From an uncultured Kiritimatiellota bacterium (GTDB lineage: Bacteria; Verrucomicrobiota; Kiritimatiellia; RFP12; UBA1067): DNA of 64,000 bases. This document shows positions 28,720-35,820 of the stretch, in pieces. Where the stretch lies: positions 62,001 to 126,000 of the forward strand of contig CAKTYZ010000002.1 of assembly GCA_934635225.1 (NCBI GenBank), written 5' to 3'. The notes under the pieces are model-generated. The model saw only the letters and a list, made by a program, of their open reading frames with translations, made no database searches and had not been told where the DNA came from. A program made the position numbers and the translations under genes. Position 1 is the stretch's first letter. Each line of letters starts with the position of its first letter.

Positions 28720-29017
28720 TAAAAACAGCGCGTTTGGGTGAAGATCAATTGGAAATTGCAAAATCTAACGGGTCCGCAAAGAAGAGAGGAAGGCCAGGGG
28801 GTTCAACCAAAGAAGAAAAGCGAACAACGCCACCCCATAGACGCCGGGGACGACCTGGAACGGATGCGTCAACCGATGCGGATGGAAGGGGCATCTCCAT
28901 GCGGATGAAAGAGGCGTCTCCATGCGGATGGAAGAGCCACCCCCATCTTTACAAGTCACCGGCGGCAGAGTTCGACACGCCGTCAGACCATGCTCCCCTC
29001 TCCCCTCCCAAGACACC
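28720..29017. other. Noncoding spacer between two surface-protein genes
   Basis: This is the centre of the 449-bp gap between the 3,373-aa and 969-aa genes. It holds a three-copy 23-bp tandem repeat (28876-28944) and, at its right end, a hairpin (29018-29045). An 88-codon open frame on the minus strand reads through the repeat, but it has no ribosome site and no recognisable protein features, so I do not call it a gene. No RNA gene was recognised. Confidence 0.6.
28876..28944. repeat. Tandem repeat, three 23-bp units
   Basis: Units start at 28876, 28899 and 28922, each opening with ATGCGGATG followed by (g/a)AAG(a/g)GGC-like sequence. The third unit is diverged at its end. The array is intergenic; no role can be assigned. 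Confidence 0.75.
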
Positions 29018-29045
29018 GAGGGCTGAGGCATCTGCCCCAGCCCTC
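29018..29045 (-). terminator. GC-rich hairpin after the 969-aa gene
   Basis: GAGGGCTG (29018-29025) pairs with CAGCCCTC (29038-29045), with an inner GGC/GCC pairing and an ATCT loop. It lies 39 nt past the stop codon at 29084. The stem is strong, but the following minus-strand sequence lacks a long U-run, so it may act as a Rho-independent terminator, a pause site, or a 3'-end stabiliser. Confidence 0.55.
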
Positions 29046-29083
29046 GCCTGTTTGACCTTTCGGTCTCTTTCTGGCGTCTCGCC

Positions 29084-31993
29084 TTATTGCGCGACGACCT
29101 TCAGCTCAAACTTCAGTTTGAAGAACTTCGCCGTGTCGGTCGAGACAAGCTCCGTCGCCGGGACGACCGTGACCGTCGCGTTCGGATACTTCGCCGCAAT
29201 CGCGGAGATGTCCGCCGCCGTGCCGGCCGCCACAATCGCGTCGAGAACTTCCTGCGTGATTTCCGCCGCCGCCTTCGCCTCCAGTTCAGCCGTGGTCGCC
29301 GTGTTCGCGGCGTCCATGACGAACGCGTCGAGGTTGATTGCGTCGCCGACCGTCACGTTGCCCTTGGCCGCATCGTTCGCCCAAGTCGCGATTGCCGACG
29401 GCTTGACGTTCGACGCTCCAAGCTTCGCCGCATCCTCAGCGGAAACGCCCGGAATGTCCGCCAGCGGCGTATCGTCCGTCACGTCCGTCCACGCCGTAAT
29501 GCCCGTCTTCTCGACGACCGTGTAGACGTTGCCCTCCTGCGTCACCATGGCGTTCTCGGCCGTCGTCGTGACCGTCACCGTCGCGAGCGTCGTGTCGAGC
29601 GTGATCGACTCGCCAATCGCGCCAAGCGTGACCGTCTGGCCCGCCGCCATGACCTTGAGGTTCGCGCCATTGACCGCCGCGCTGTCTGCGACAAGCGTCG
29701 CCACGCCGTCCGCGACCGTCGCGAAGTTGAGGCCGTCAGCCGCGTTGGCGTTGTCGCCGACTGAGCGGATGTCGGCACGCACCGTGAACGTGCCCTCGAC
29801 CGCGAAGGCCGTGTACGCATAGCCGACGATCTGGCCGACCTTTGCCAATGGATGCGCACCCTCACCCGTCACGAGCGCGCCCGTGTTCGAGCAACCCTTG
29901 AGCGTGAGCTTTGCGTCACCCACATAGGCGATGATGCCGCCGAGGCCATCCTTGCCGGCCTTCTCGGCATTGCCCGCCACCGTCAGCGTACCCTCGTTCG
30001 TGCAGTTCTCAATCAAGAAGGACGCCGTCGAATTCTGGCAGAGAACCACGATGCCGCCGACCTTCGTGTAGCTGCCCGTGATGTTCGCCTTGTTCGTGCA
30101 GCCCTTGATCATCGTGTCCTTGATGCGGACGGCGATGCCGCCGACGTTATGGGTGCCGGAGGCAATGGTGCCGGAGGCAACGCAGTTCTCGATCGTGGAG
30201 TTGTTCGCGCAGCCGACGACGAGCGCGCAGCCGTATTCGCCCGCCGGAACATCCGTGCCGAAGCCATCGCCCTCAATCGTGAGGTTCTTGATGGTCGCGT
30301 TGTTGACCTGGTTGAAGAAGCCGCGGTAGTTGTTCTTGCCCGACCCGTTGTCCGCAAACGTGACGCCGCGAATCGCGAAGCCCTTGCCGTCGAACGTGCC
30401 GTCGAAGGCGTCGGCATTCTTGTCGTTGTCGTAGGTGCCGATGCCCGCCCACTTCTCCGTCAGCGTGATGTCGTTCTTCAGCTCGAAGAACTTGCTGCCC
30501 GTCTTGTGGGTGTTGAGCTTCTCGAGGTCCGCGACCGTGCTGATCGTGTAGGGGTGCGCCGCCGTGCCGTCCTCCTCAACCGTCATTTCGACAAGCGAGA
30601 GATAGCCGTCCGTACCCTCCTGCAGCATCATGCCTTCCGGGAAGGTTGCCTTATTCGCAAGATGGCCGTTCTTCCCCGCGAGGAACTTGCCGCCAAGAAT
30701 CTCCAGACCGCCGTCGCCGTCAAGATTTTCATCGACCTTGCCTGTGCCGACCGAGTCGACAACAATCAGCTTCGTGGCCGCGTAGACGGGCATCGAAACC
30801 GTCTGGCCAGCGAGGTCCAACGTAATCGCCGCGTTGTTGGCGTTCTCAAACATCAGTTCTTCCGTACACGCCGCACCGAGCTTCAGCGTCACTGCCGAGG
30901 TCGCCGCGTTGACTGCCGCAACCGCCGCTGCCAACGTCTCGCACTTCGTCTCCGTACCATCAATCGTCACTGTCGCCGCGAGAGCCTTGGCGTTGCCGAC
31001 CGTGAGGGCTGCGCCCGCCGCAATCTCAAGCTCCTGCGTCTCGTCGCCGAAGTAGCCCGTCGCGTAGACAATCGTCGCAATCCGCGGCGCGGCAGAGTTG
31101 GCGATGAACACGAGCGGTTCGTCGCCCACGTTCCAGGTCTTGTCGCCCAACGTGAAGCTCGCCACATGGTCGCCGCCCGTAACGGTGAACGACGGGAGGT
31201 CCGCCGCGAAGCCCGGCGCCGCATCGGTGATCGAGAAGTCGTCGATGTGGCCCTGACCCGCGAAGCCGACCTGCTTCAAGGTCGAATCCTGCTTGACCAG
31301 CGCCGGGAAGAGCTTGCCCGAATCGTCCCAGAGCGCGGCCTGCTGCGTCAGCGTCACGTTCGCGAACTTGCTCTCGCCGCAGGAGACCACATCGCCATCG
31401 ACGAACACGACGAAGCCCATCAGGCCGTCGCCGTTGATGTTCTTGATGGACTTGATCGTCAGACGATACCAGTCGTCCGTGTTGATCGCGGACTGCGTCG
31501 CGCACACGTAGTTCTGCACCGTGACCGTCTCGCCATCCACGCGGCCCGCCGTGACCATGAGCTGGTAGCTCGGCGTCTCGCCCTCAATCTCCTTGACCCA
31601 AACCGCGAGTTTGGCCTCCGTGCCGTCAATCGTCGCCACGTCTTCGGGGTCGAACGCCGTGAACTTGACGAGCGTATCGACGTAGACGCCCGTGCCGATG
31701 TCCTGAGGCGTCGCGTCCGCGACGATTGCGCGGTAGACCGGGGCCGACAGGCTCGTCGAGATCTTCAGGCTGTTGCCCTTAGTCGTTTCGTTGAACAGCT
31801 CGGGACGGTCTTTCAGATAACCGACGGCCGTCACCTCCTTGTCGATGCTGAGCCCTTCGGTAGAGGACCACAGCGCCTGTTCCGCCTCGTCCAGCGTCTC
31901 CCCGTTGAACGCGGAACCGCTCGGATACGGTCCGGCCGCCCGCAGGCCGATGGCCAGCGATGCCGCCGAAAGCATAATCATGAGTTTTTTCAT
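29084..31993 (-). CDS. Secreted surface protein with LamG-like N-terminus and GLUG-type repeats
   Basis: A 969-aa protein. ATG 31993 has AAGGAAA 7 nt upstream, then a signal peptide (KKLMIMLSAASLAIGLRA). Residues about 20-260 look like a concanavalin/LamG sandwich, with WYRLTIKSIKNINGDGLMGF and GHIDDFSITDAAPG. Residues about 500-720 carry right-handed beta-helix/GLUG-like repeats (FDGTFDGKGFAIRGVTF, GGIAVRIKDTMIKGCTNKAN, GLGGIIAYVGDAKLTLKGCS). The protein ends AKFFKLKFELKVVAQ. It has its own strong promoter with two palindromic sites, so it appears individually regulated. It is probably a cell-surface or secreted glycan-binding protein; that role is inferred. Confidence 0.82.
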   Translation of the reverse strand: MKKLMIMLSAASLAIGLRAAGPYPSGSAFNGETLDEAEQALWSSTEGLSIDKEVTAVGYLKDRPELFNETTKGNSLKISTSLSAPVYRAIVADATPQDIGTGVYVDTLVKFTAFDPEDVATIDGTEAKLAVWVKEIEGETPSYQLMVTAGRVDGETVTVQNYVCATQSAINTDDWYRLTIKSIKNINGDGLMGFVVFVDGDVVSCGESKFANVTLTQQAALWDDSGKLFPALVKQDSTLKQVGFAGQGHIDDFSITDAAPGFAADLPSFTVTGGDHVASFTLGDKTWNVGDEPLVFIANSAAPRIATIVYATGYFGDETQELEIAAGAALTVGNAKALAATVTIDGTETKCETLAAAVAAVNAATSAVTLKLGAACTEELMFENANNAAITLDLAGQTVSMPVYAATKLIVVDSVGTGKVDENLDGDGGLEILGGKFLAGKNGHLANKATFPEGMMLQEGTDGYLSLVEMTVEEDGTAAHPYTISTVADLEKLNTHKTGSKFFELKNDITLTEKWAGIGTYDNDKNADAFDGTFDGKGFAIRGVTFADNGSGKNNYRGFFNQVNNATIKNLTIEGDGFGTDVPAGEYGCALVVGCANNSTIENCVASGTIASGTHNVGGIAVRIKDTMIKGCTNKANITGSYTKVGGIVVLCQNSTASFLIENCTNEGTLTVAGNAEKAGKDGLGGIIAYVGDAKLTLKGCSNTGALVTGEGAHPLAKVGQIVGYAYTAFAVEGTFTVRADIRSVGDNANAADGLNFATVADGVATLVADSAAVNGANLKVMAAGQTVTLGAIGESITLDTTLATVTVTTTAENAMVTQEGNVYTVVEKTGITAWTDVTDDTPLADIPGVSAEDAAKLGASNVKPSAIATWANDAAKGNVTVGDAINLDAFVMDAANTATTAELEAKAAAEITQEVLDAIVAAGTAADISAIAAKYPNATVTVVPATELVSTDTAKFFKLKFELKVVAQ

Positions 31994-32029
31994 GTGTGTT
32001 TTCCTTTTGTTTGTGTTGTGCAAATTGTC

Positions 32030-32041
32030 ACCCACTCGGGT
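32030..32041. promoter_or_regulatory. Operator-like palindrome, downstream copy
   Basis: ACCCACTCGGGT has dyad arms ACCC/GGGT. It lies just after the predicted start of transcription for the 969-aa gene and is nearly identical, including its flank GTGTC, to the copy at 32078. The centres are exactly 48 bp apart, as expected for a repressor binding two sites. Confidence 0.5.
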
Positions 32042-32064
32042 GTCCTCTCCGCCCAGCACTGCGA

Positions 32065-32094
32065 ACTATATCATATTACCCATTCGGGTGTCAA
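32065..32094 (-). promoter_or_regulatory. Strong sigma-70-type promoter of the 969-aa gene
   Basis: On the minus strand a perfect -35 TTGACA (32089-32094) is followed by an 18-bp spacer and a -10 TATAGT (32065-32070). Transcription should begin near 32058, about 64 nt before ATG 31993. This is the best two-box promoter I found in the window, and an operator-like palindrome fills its spacer. Confidence 0.75.
32078..32089. promoter_or_regulatory. Operator-like palindrome inside the promoter spacer
   Basis: ACCCATTCGGGT with dyad arms ACCC/GGGT lies between the -35 and -10 boxes and overlaps the -35 by one base. A protein bound here would block RNA polymerase. The partner site is at 32030-32041. 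Confidence 0.55.
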
Positions 32095-32144
32095 GCGGAC
32101 ATGGACAGATTCTTTTCGCGCGAAACGCTTCGCGAAAAACTGGC

Positions 32145-32867
32145 CTACGGCAGAAGCTGGGCCAAGAGCGCGACGGTCGCCGTGTCAGTTCGGAGGATGC
32201 GCGAACCCAGCGAGATGCGCGTGAAACCGTGCGCCTCCCAAAGCGCGACCTCCTCGTCCGTCCATCCGCCCTCGGGGCCAATCGCCAAGAAAACGGGCCG
32301 TTTCTCCGCATTCCGCCTTGCGTCACAAGGCCCGCGCCCCTCGGTCGCGTACGGGTGCGCGACCAGTCGCCGCGCCGTCGGGGAAAGCGTGTCCAGCTCA
32401 TCCGCCACGAACTTGCGGAAATCGCGCCGCGTCGCAATTGTCGGCAGGATCGTCGAGACGCAGCCCTGCATCAGGCCGTCGATCAGAAGCGGACGGTAGA
32501 CTTCCTCTTTCAGGAGCGTCGCGCCCCAAAAGGCCTTTTCGACCTTCTTCGCGCCGACCAGAAAGACGCGCCCGACGCCCAGCGTCGCGAGCTGAGGCAG
32601 CAGACGCTTGAGGATGCGCGGACGCGGCGGCGCCAAAACGAGATCGGCCCACGGCTTCAGCGGCTCGTCCGTGTGACGGACGCGGACGCGAATCGGGTCA
32701 CCCATGTCGAGGATCTCGCCCGTCCCCAGCCGGCCATTGACGACGCCCGTCTTGAGCGTCTGCCCGACTTCCCCGTGGAGGACCTTCCGGACATGTTCGG
32801 CACGGGCACCGCCAAACGCGGCAACATCCCCCTCGATCTCATTTTCTTCAAAAAGAATCCTGTTCAT
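32145..32867 (-). CDS. rsmE: 16S rRNA (uracil1498-N3)-methyltransferase
   Basis: A 240-aa SPOUT-type methyltransferase that modifies U1498 in the 16S rRNA decoding centre using SAM. The start is at ATG 32867 (MNRILFEENEI). An N-terminal PUA-like RNA-binding part includes HVRKVLHGEVGQTLKTGV. The knotted SAM-binding C-terminus has FLAIGPEGGWTDEEV and ISLGSRILRTDTATVALLAQL, the classic RsmE signature (ETA is DTA here). It has its own extended -10 promoter at 32899-32907, so it can be expressed apart from tadA upstream. Identification is secure. Confidence 0.93.
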   Translation of the reverse strand: MNRILFEENEIEGDVAAFGGARAEHVRKVLHGEVGQTLKTGVVNGRLGTGEILDMGDPIRVRVRHTDEPLKPWADLVLAPPRPRILKRLLPQLATLGVGRVFLVGAKKVEKAFWGATLLKEEVYRPLLIDGLMQGCVSTILPTIATRRDFRKFVADELDTLSPTARRLVAHPYATEGRGPCDARRNAEKRPVFLAIGPEGGWTDEEVALWEAHGFTRISLGSRILRTDTATVALLAQLLP

Positions 32868-32898
32868 GATCCGTCTCTTCTGCACTCTGGCGCGTGAC

Positions 32899-32907
32899 AT
32901 TATACCA
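32899..32907 (-). promoter_or_regulatory. Extended -10 promoter of rsmE
   Basis: TGGTATAAT on the minus strand, in the 47-bp gap between tadA and rsmE. The predicted start near 32892 leaves a leader of about 25 nt. Confidence 0.6.
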
Positions 32908-32914
32908 TATCGGG

Positions 32915-33439
32915 TCATATGCGCGAGAAGCCGCGCCGAGCACGGAAGAAATCTTGAAGAAGAGCCTTTGACTCAGCTTCGCAGACACCCGTGACAATCT
33001 CGGGATGGTGGTTGATGCCAGGGTGGTCGAAGATCCCGAAGGTCGTGCCACCGCCGCGCTTCGGATCGGAAACGCCCCAGACGACGGTCTCCAGCCGCGC
33101 GAGCACAATGCCGCCCGCACACATTGGACACGGCTCTTTCGTGACATAAAGCCGCGCACCCGTCAGTCTCCAGTCGCCGACAGCGGCGAACGCTGCCGAC
33201 AGCGCCAAAATCTCGGCATGCGCCGTCGCGTCCAAGAGTCCTTCCGTCTGGTTGTGCGCACGTCCGAGTATCCGCGCTTGCGTCGGATCGGAATCGTAAA
33301 TCGCGGGGTGTCCGTCATGCGCCGGCTCCAGAACGGCGGGCGCGACAATGACGCACCCAAGCGGAACTTCGCCGTCCGCAGCCGCCTTTTCGGCTTCGCG
33401 CAGGGCCATCCGCATGAAAGTCTGGTCGAAATCAACCAT
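32915..33439 (-). CDS. tadA: tRNA-specific adenosine deaminase
   Basis: A 174-aa zinc deaminase that converts A34 to inosine in tRNA-Arg(ACG). The start is at ATG 33439, in MVDFDQTFMRMALREAEKAA. Zinc ligands and the catalytic Glu lie in HAEILALSAAF, and the second metal motif is PCPMCAGGIVLAR. RLETVVWGVSDPKRGG is typical of TadA, and length fits the family. A short insertion between residues about 30 and 60 (PAHDGHPAIYDSDPTQA) lengthens one loop. It overlaps the end of tatD by 8 nt, so the two are likely translationally coupled. Other nucleoside deaminases share the motifs, but this is the best match. Confidence 0.88.
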   Translation of the reverse strand: MVDFDQTFMRMALREAEKAAADGEVPLGCVIVAPAVLEPAHDGHPAIYDSDPTQARILGRAHNQTEGLLDATAHAEILALSAAFAAVGDWRLTGARLYVTKEPCPMCAGGIVLARLETVVWGVSDPKRGGGTTFGIFDHPGINHHPEIVTGVCEAESKALLQDFFRARRGFSRI

Positions 33440-34223
33440 GACTGAAAGCGGCTTCACCGTTCGCAAAGGTCAGTTCGGCAAGAGCCTCGGGGGACAGACC
33501 CCGCAACGCGGCGAGGAACTCACATGTGTGGCGAATGAATGCGGGTTCATTCACCTGTCCGCGCATTGGCACAGGCGCGAGGTACGGCGCATCCGTCTCA
33601 ATGAGAATCCGGTCATTGGGCACATACCGCGCCGAGAGCCGCACATTGTCGGCCGCCTTGAATGTGACGATTCCCGAGATCGAGATATAGAAGCCGAGGT
33701 CGAGATATGCGCGCGCCTCATCGGGCGTTCCCGTGAAGCAATGAATGATGCCGCGCGACGGAATCTCCTTCAAAATCGCATACGTGTCCTCCGCCGCCGC
33801 GCGCGTGTGGATGACGACGGGGAGATTCCGTTTGCGCGCCTTCTCCAGCTGTTCGGTGAAGAGCTTGATCTGCGCCGTGCGCGTCTCCGGCGAATAATGG
33901 TAGTCCAGACCGATTTCACCCAACGCGGAAGGAGAAACATTTGAATCGTCGAATGATCGGATTAACGAATCAGAAGAAACGCCCTTGACCTGGTCTCGAT
34001 CATAGCCGACCGCCGTCCAGACAACAGGGAGTTGACCGTCCGCGCCTCTTCCTTCGTCCTTTTTGCCGATTTCTCCTGCCAGCTGCGCCGCCGTGTTCAG
34101 CGCGTCGCTTCCGCCAACCGCCATCAGTCTCTCAACGCCCGCCGCCTTGGCACGAGCCAAGACCGCCGCGATCTCCGCCATGTCCTGCGTCTCGAAATGA
34201 CAATGCGTATCGAAAAGCCTCAC
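33432..34223 (-). CDS. tatD: TatD family metal-dependent hydrolase
   Basis: A 263-aa amidohydrolase-fold protein; family members act as 3'-5' DNases. The GTG start at 34223 overlaps the folP stop (GTGA). Metal-site residues are visible: HCH in FDTHCHFE near the N-terminus, Glu in ALGEIGLDYHY, His in PVVIHTRAAAE and IIHCFTG, and Asp in ILIETDAPYLAPVP. Two insertions relative to typical TatD occur before ALGEIG: KKDEGRGADGQ, and SLIRSFDDSNVS. The latter is encoded by an 8-bp-period microrepeat (33943-33974). All catalytic residues are intact, so it should be functional. Confidence 0.9.
   Translation of the reverse strand: MRLFDTHCHFETQDMAEIAAVLARAKAAGVERLMAVGGSDALNTAAQLAGEIGKKDEGRGADGQLPVVWTAVGYDRDQVKGVSSDSLIRSFDDSNVSPSALGEIGLDYHYSPETRTAQIKLFTEQLEKARKRNLPVVIHTRAAAEDTYAILKEIPSRGIIHCFTGTPDEARAYLDLGFYISISGIVTFKAADNVRLSARYVPNDRILIETDAPYLAPVPMRGQVNEPAFIRHTCEFLAALRGLSPEALAELTFANGEAAFSHG
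33943..33974. repeat. 8-bp-period microrepeat within tatD
   Basis: Four consecutive octamers on the + strand: GAATCGTC, GAATGATC, GGATTAAC, GAATCAGA. On the coding strand this is the ATTCGnnn family, translated here as SLIRSFDDSN. It lies in a loop just before the conserved ALGEIG motif. Confidence 0.7.
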
Positions 34224-34960
34224 GCCGAAACCTCCGAGAGCGCGCCGAGGACCTTCAGCGCCTGAACCGTCTCGCGCACATCATGCACACGCACGACAGA
34301 TGCGCCGTTCAAAGCCGACCACAACGCAATCGCCAGATTCCCGGCAAGATCCTTTCCCGGCACCTTCGTGCCCGTCAGTTTCTTCACGATACGCTTTCGG
34401 CTCGCGCCAACGAGGACACGACCCAGCTTCGCAAGCGCGGAAACGGATTGCAAGAGGCGCAGATCATCATCGCGCGTCGTGCCAAAGCCAATCATCGGAT
34501 CGAGGTAAAGGCGCGGCAGATACGACATGTAAGGCGCAAGTTCCGCCGCGCTCCGCACGGGCAGGACGAGTTCGACCTCAGGGTGCGCATCAAGGATCTT
34601 CAGCATCTTGGGGACAGGCTCCGCATACACGCAGTTGACAATCGTCATGCCTAAGGAAATCGCCTTCTCGGCCGTTTCGGGATGATAGGTGTCGACGGAA
34701 ATCCGAACCCCCGCGCTTTCCCCCTTCCCCTTCTGGCCTCTCACTCCGTTCAGCACAGGCTCCAGCCGCGCCCATTCCTCTTCCCAGCCGAGCGGCATCG
34801 AGCCGGGGCGTGTCGATTCGCCGCCGAAGTCAATGATCTCGGCCCCCTCATCCATGAGATTGCGCGCACGGCGGATGGCCTCTTCGGGACGAAAGAATTT
34901 GTCACCGTCCGAGAACGAGTCGGGCGTGACGTTAACGATTCCCATGACTTTGCATTTCAT
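34220..34960 (-). CDS. folP: Dihydropteroate synthase
   Basis: A 246-aa TIM-barrel enzyme that joins p-aminobenzoate to the pterin pyrophosphate in folate synthesis. Signatures are MGIVNVTPDSFSDGDKF, EIIDFGGESTRPGS, RISVDTYHPETAEKAI, VGASRKRIVKKL and RVHDVRETVQAL. The usual N-D-V-S motif of loop 4 reads N-C-V-Y here (TIVNCVYAEP), an odd change near the pterin site. An insertion GQKGKGESAG interrupts the barrel before strand 3. It starts by ATGA overlap with nth. Overall it fits FolP well, though the altered loop could affect activity. Confidence 0.9.
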   Translation of the reverse strand: MKCKVMGIVNVTPDSFSDGDKFFRPEEAIRRARNLMDEGAEIIDFGGESTRPGSMPLGWEEEWARLEPVLNGVRGQKGKGESAGVRISVDTYHPETAEKAISLGMTIVNCVYAEPVPKMLKILDAHPEVELVLPVRSAAELAPYMSYLPRLYLDPMIGFGTTRDDDLRLLQSVSALAKLGRVLVGASRKRIVKKLTGTKVPGKDLAGNLAIALWSALNGASVVRVHDVRETVQALKVLGALSEVSA

Positions 34961-35649
34961 CTCTTCTTCTCCTCATGACAGTAATTTCGGATTGGACAGC
35001 CTTCGCATTTCGGGCGAACGGGGCCACAGCGAGTCTGACCGAATGAGACGAGATGTGAGTTCCATGTCTTCCAATATTTCACCGGCAGCAGCTTGCGCAA
35101 TGCCATCTCCGTCTCCAGCGGCGTCTTCGTCTTCACAAGCCTCAACCGGTTCGAGATGCGGTGAACATGCACGTCGACGCAAATCGCCGGCAGATCGAAG
35201 CCGACGGCAACCGTCAGATTCGCCGTCTTGCGTCCGACACCCGGCAGTTCGCACAATGCCTCAACCGTGTTCGGCAACACGCCGCTGAACTTTTCCCGAA
35301 GGACGCGCGGCAGTTCTTTCAGGTGACGCGCCTTGTCTCGGTAGAATCCAACGGGATAGATAAGCTTCTCGATCTCGGGAATCGTCAGACGTTCGAGGTC
35401 AGCCGGACCGAAATGGCCTCTGTGCCGTGCCATCGCGAACAGGCGTGTCACCGCACTCGCCGTACAGGCATCCTTCGTGCGCGCACTTAGAATCGTTCCG
35501 ACCAGTACGCAGAACGGGTCATGGGTCTGCGCTTCGATCAGTTCGACAATCGGCGCGGCATGCGCCTTGAACTCGGCTTTCAACGATTTGTCAATCGCGG
35601 CAATCTTCAGAAGAAGCCGATTCCGCGTCTCGCCTGTCTTTGAACTCAT
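34957..35649 (-). CDS. nth: Endonuclease III
   Basis: A 230-aa DNA glycosylase/AP lyase for oxidised pyrimidines. It shows the helix-hairpin-helix with catalytic Lys in LPGVGRKTANLTVAVGF, the catalytic Asp in VDVHVHRISNRLRL, and the C-x6-C-x2-C-x5-C iron-sulfur loop in CGPVRPKCEGCPIRNYC at the C-terminus. ATG 35649 has no ribosome site, and the -10 box TGGTATAAT ends only 8 nt before it, so the mRNA is probably leaderless. It is the first gene of a tightly overlapping set nth-folP-tatD-tadA. Confidence 0.95.
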   Translation of the reverse strand: MSSKTGETRNRLLLKIAAIDKSLKAEFKAHAAPIVELIEAQTHDPFCVLVGTILSARTKDACTASAVTRLFAMARHRGHFGPADLERLTIPEIEKLIYPVGFYRDKARHLKELPRVLREKFSGVLPNTVEALCELPGVGRKTANLTVAVGFDLPAICVDVHVHRISNRLRLVKTKTPLETEMALRKLLPVKYWKTWNSHLVSFGQTRCGPVRPKCEGCPIRNYCHEEKKR

Positions 35650-35657
35650 GAGCTTGA

Positions 35658-35666
35658 ATTATACCA
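35658..35666 (-). promoter_or_regulatory. Extended -10 promoter of nth, leaderless arrangement
   Basis: TGGTATAAT on the minus strand. Position 35658 is its last base and ATG begins at 35649, so the transcript should start at or within a couple of bases of the start codon. Confidence 0.6.
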
Positions 35667-35820
35667 AATTGCGGACTGACTGTGCCATGTCAGCCTGCGA
35701 GGAAATTGTGCAGGGAGATTGCGGGTCTGTCATCGTGGCAAAAGCCGCAATTGAGCACCACCCCTCCACGCCGTAGAGCTGCGCGATTCGGATTCCTCTC
35801 GCGTCTTCATGCGCGCCTCC

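Noticed and set aside
28765..29031. An 88-codon minus-strand open frame in the intergenic spacer
   Set aside because: It reads through the 23-bp tandem repeat and the hairpin, has no ribosome site and resembles no protein.
26490..29525. A 1,011-codon open frame on the + strand across the glycine-rich repeats
   Set aside because: It mirrors the GC-rich minus-strand gene, reads as endless Arg/Ala without any family motif, has no ribosome site and runs antisense to a gene with a signal peptide and recognisable domains.
33943..33974. Transposon or Rickettsia-type palindromic element inside tatD
   Set aside because: The segment is only about 32 bp, is not palindromic and has no target-site duplication; an octamer-periodic repeat describes it better.
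35667..35752. Inverted repeats (AATTGCGG/CCGCAATT and CTGAC/GTCAG) downstream of the D-aminoacylase gene as a small RNA
   Set aside because: The outer arms are 70 nt apart, the inner stem is only 5 bp with an 8-nt loop, and no promoter or terminator supports an RNA gene.
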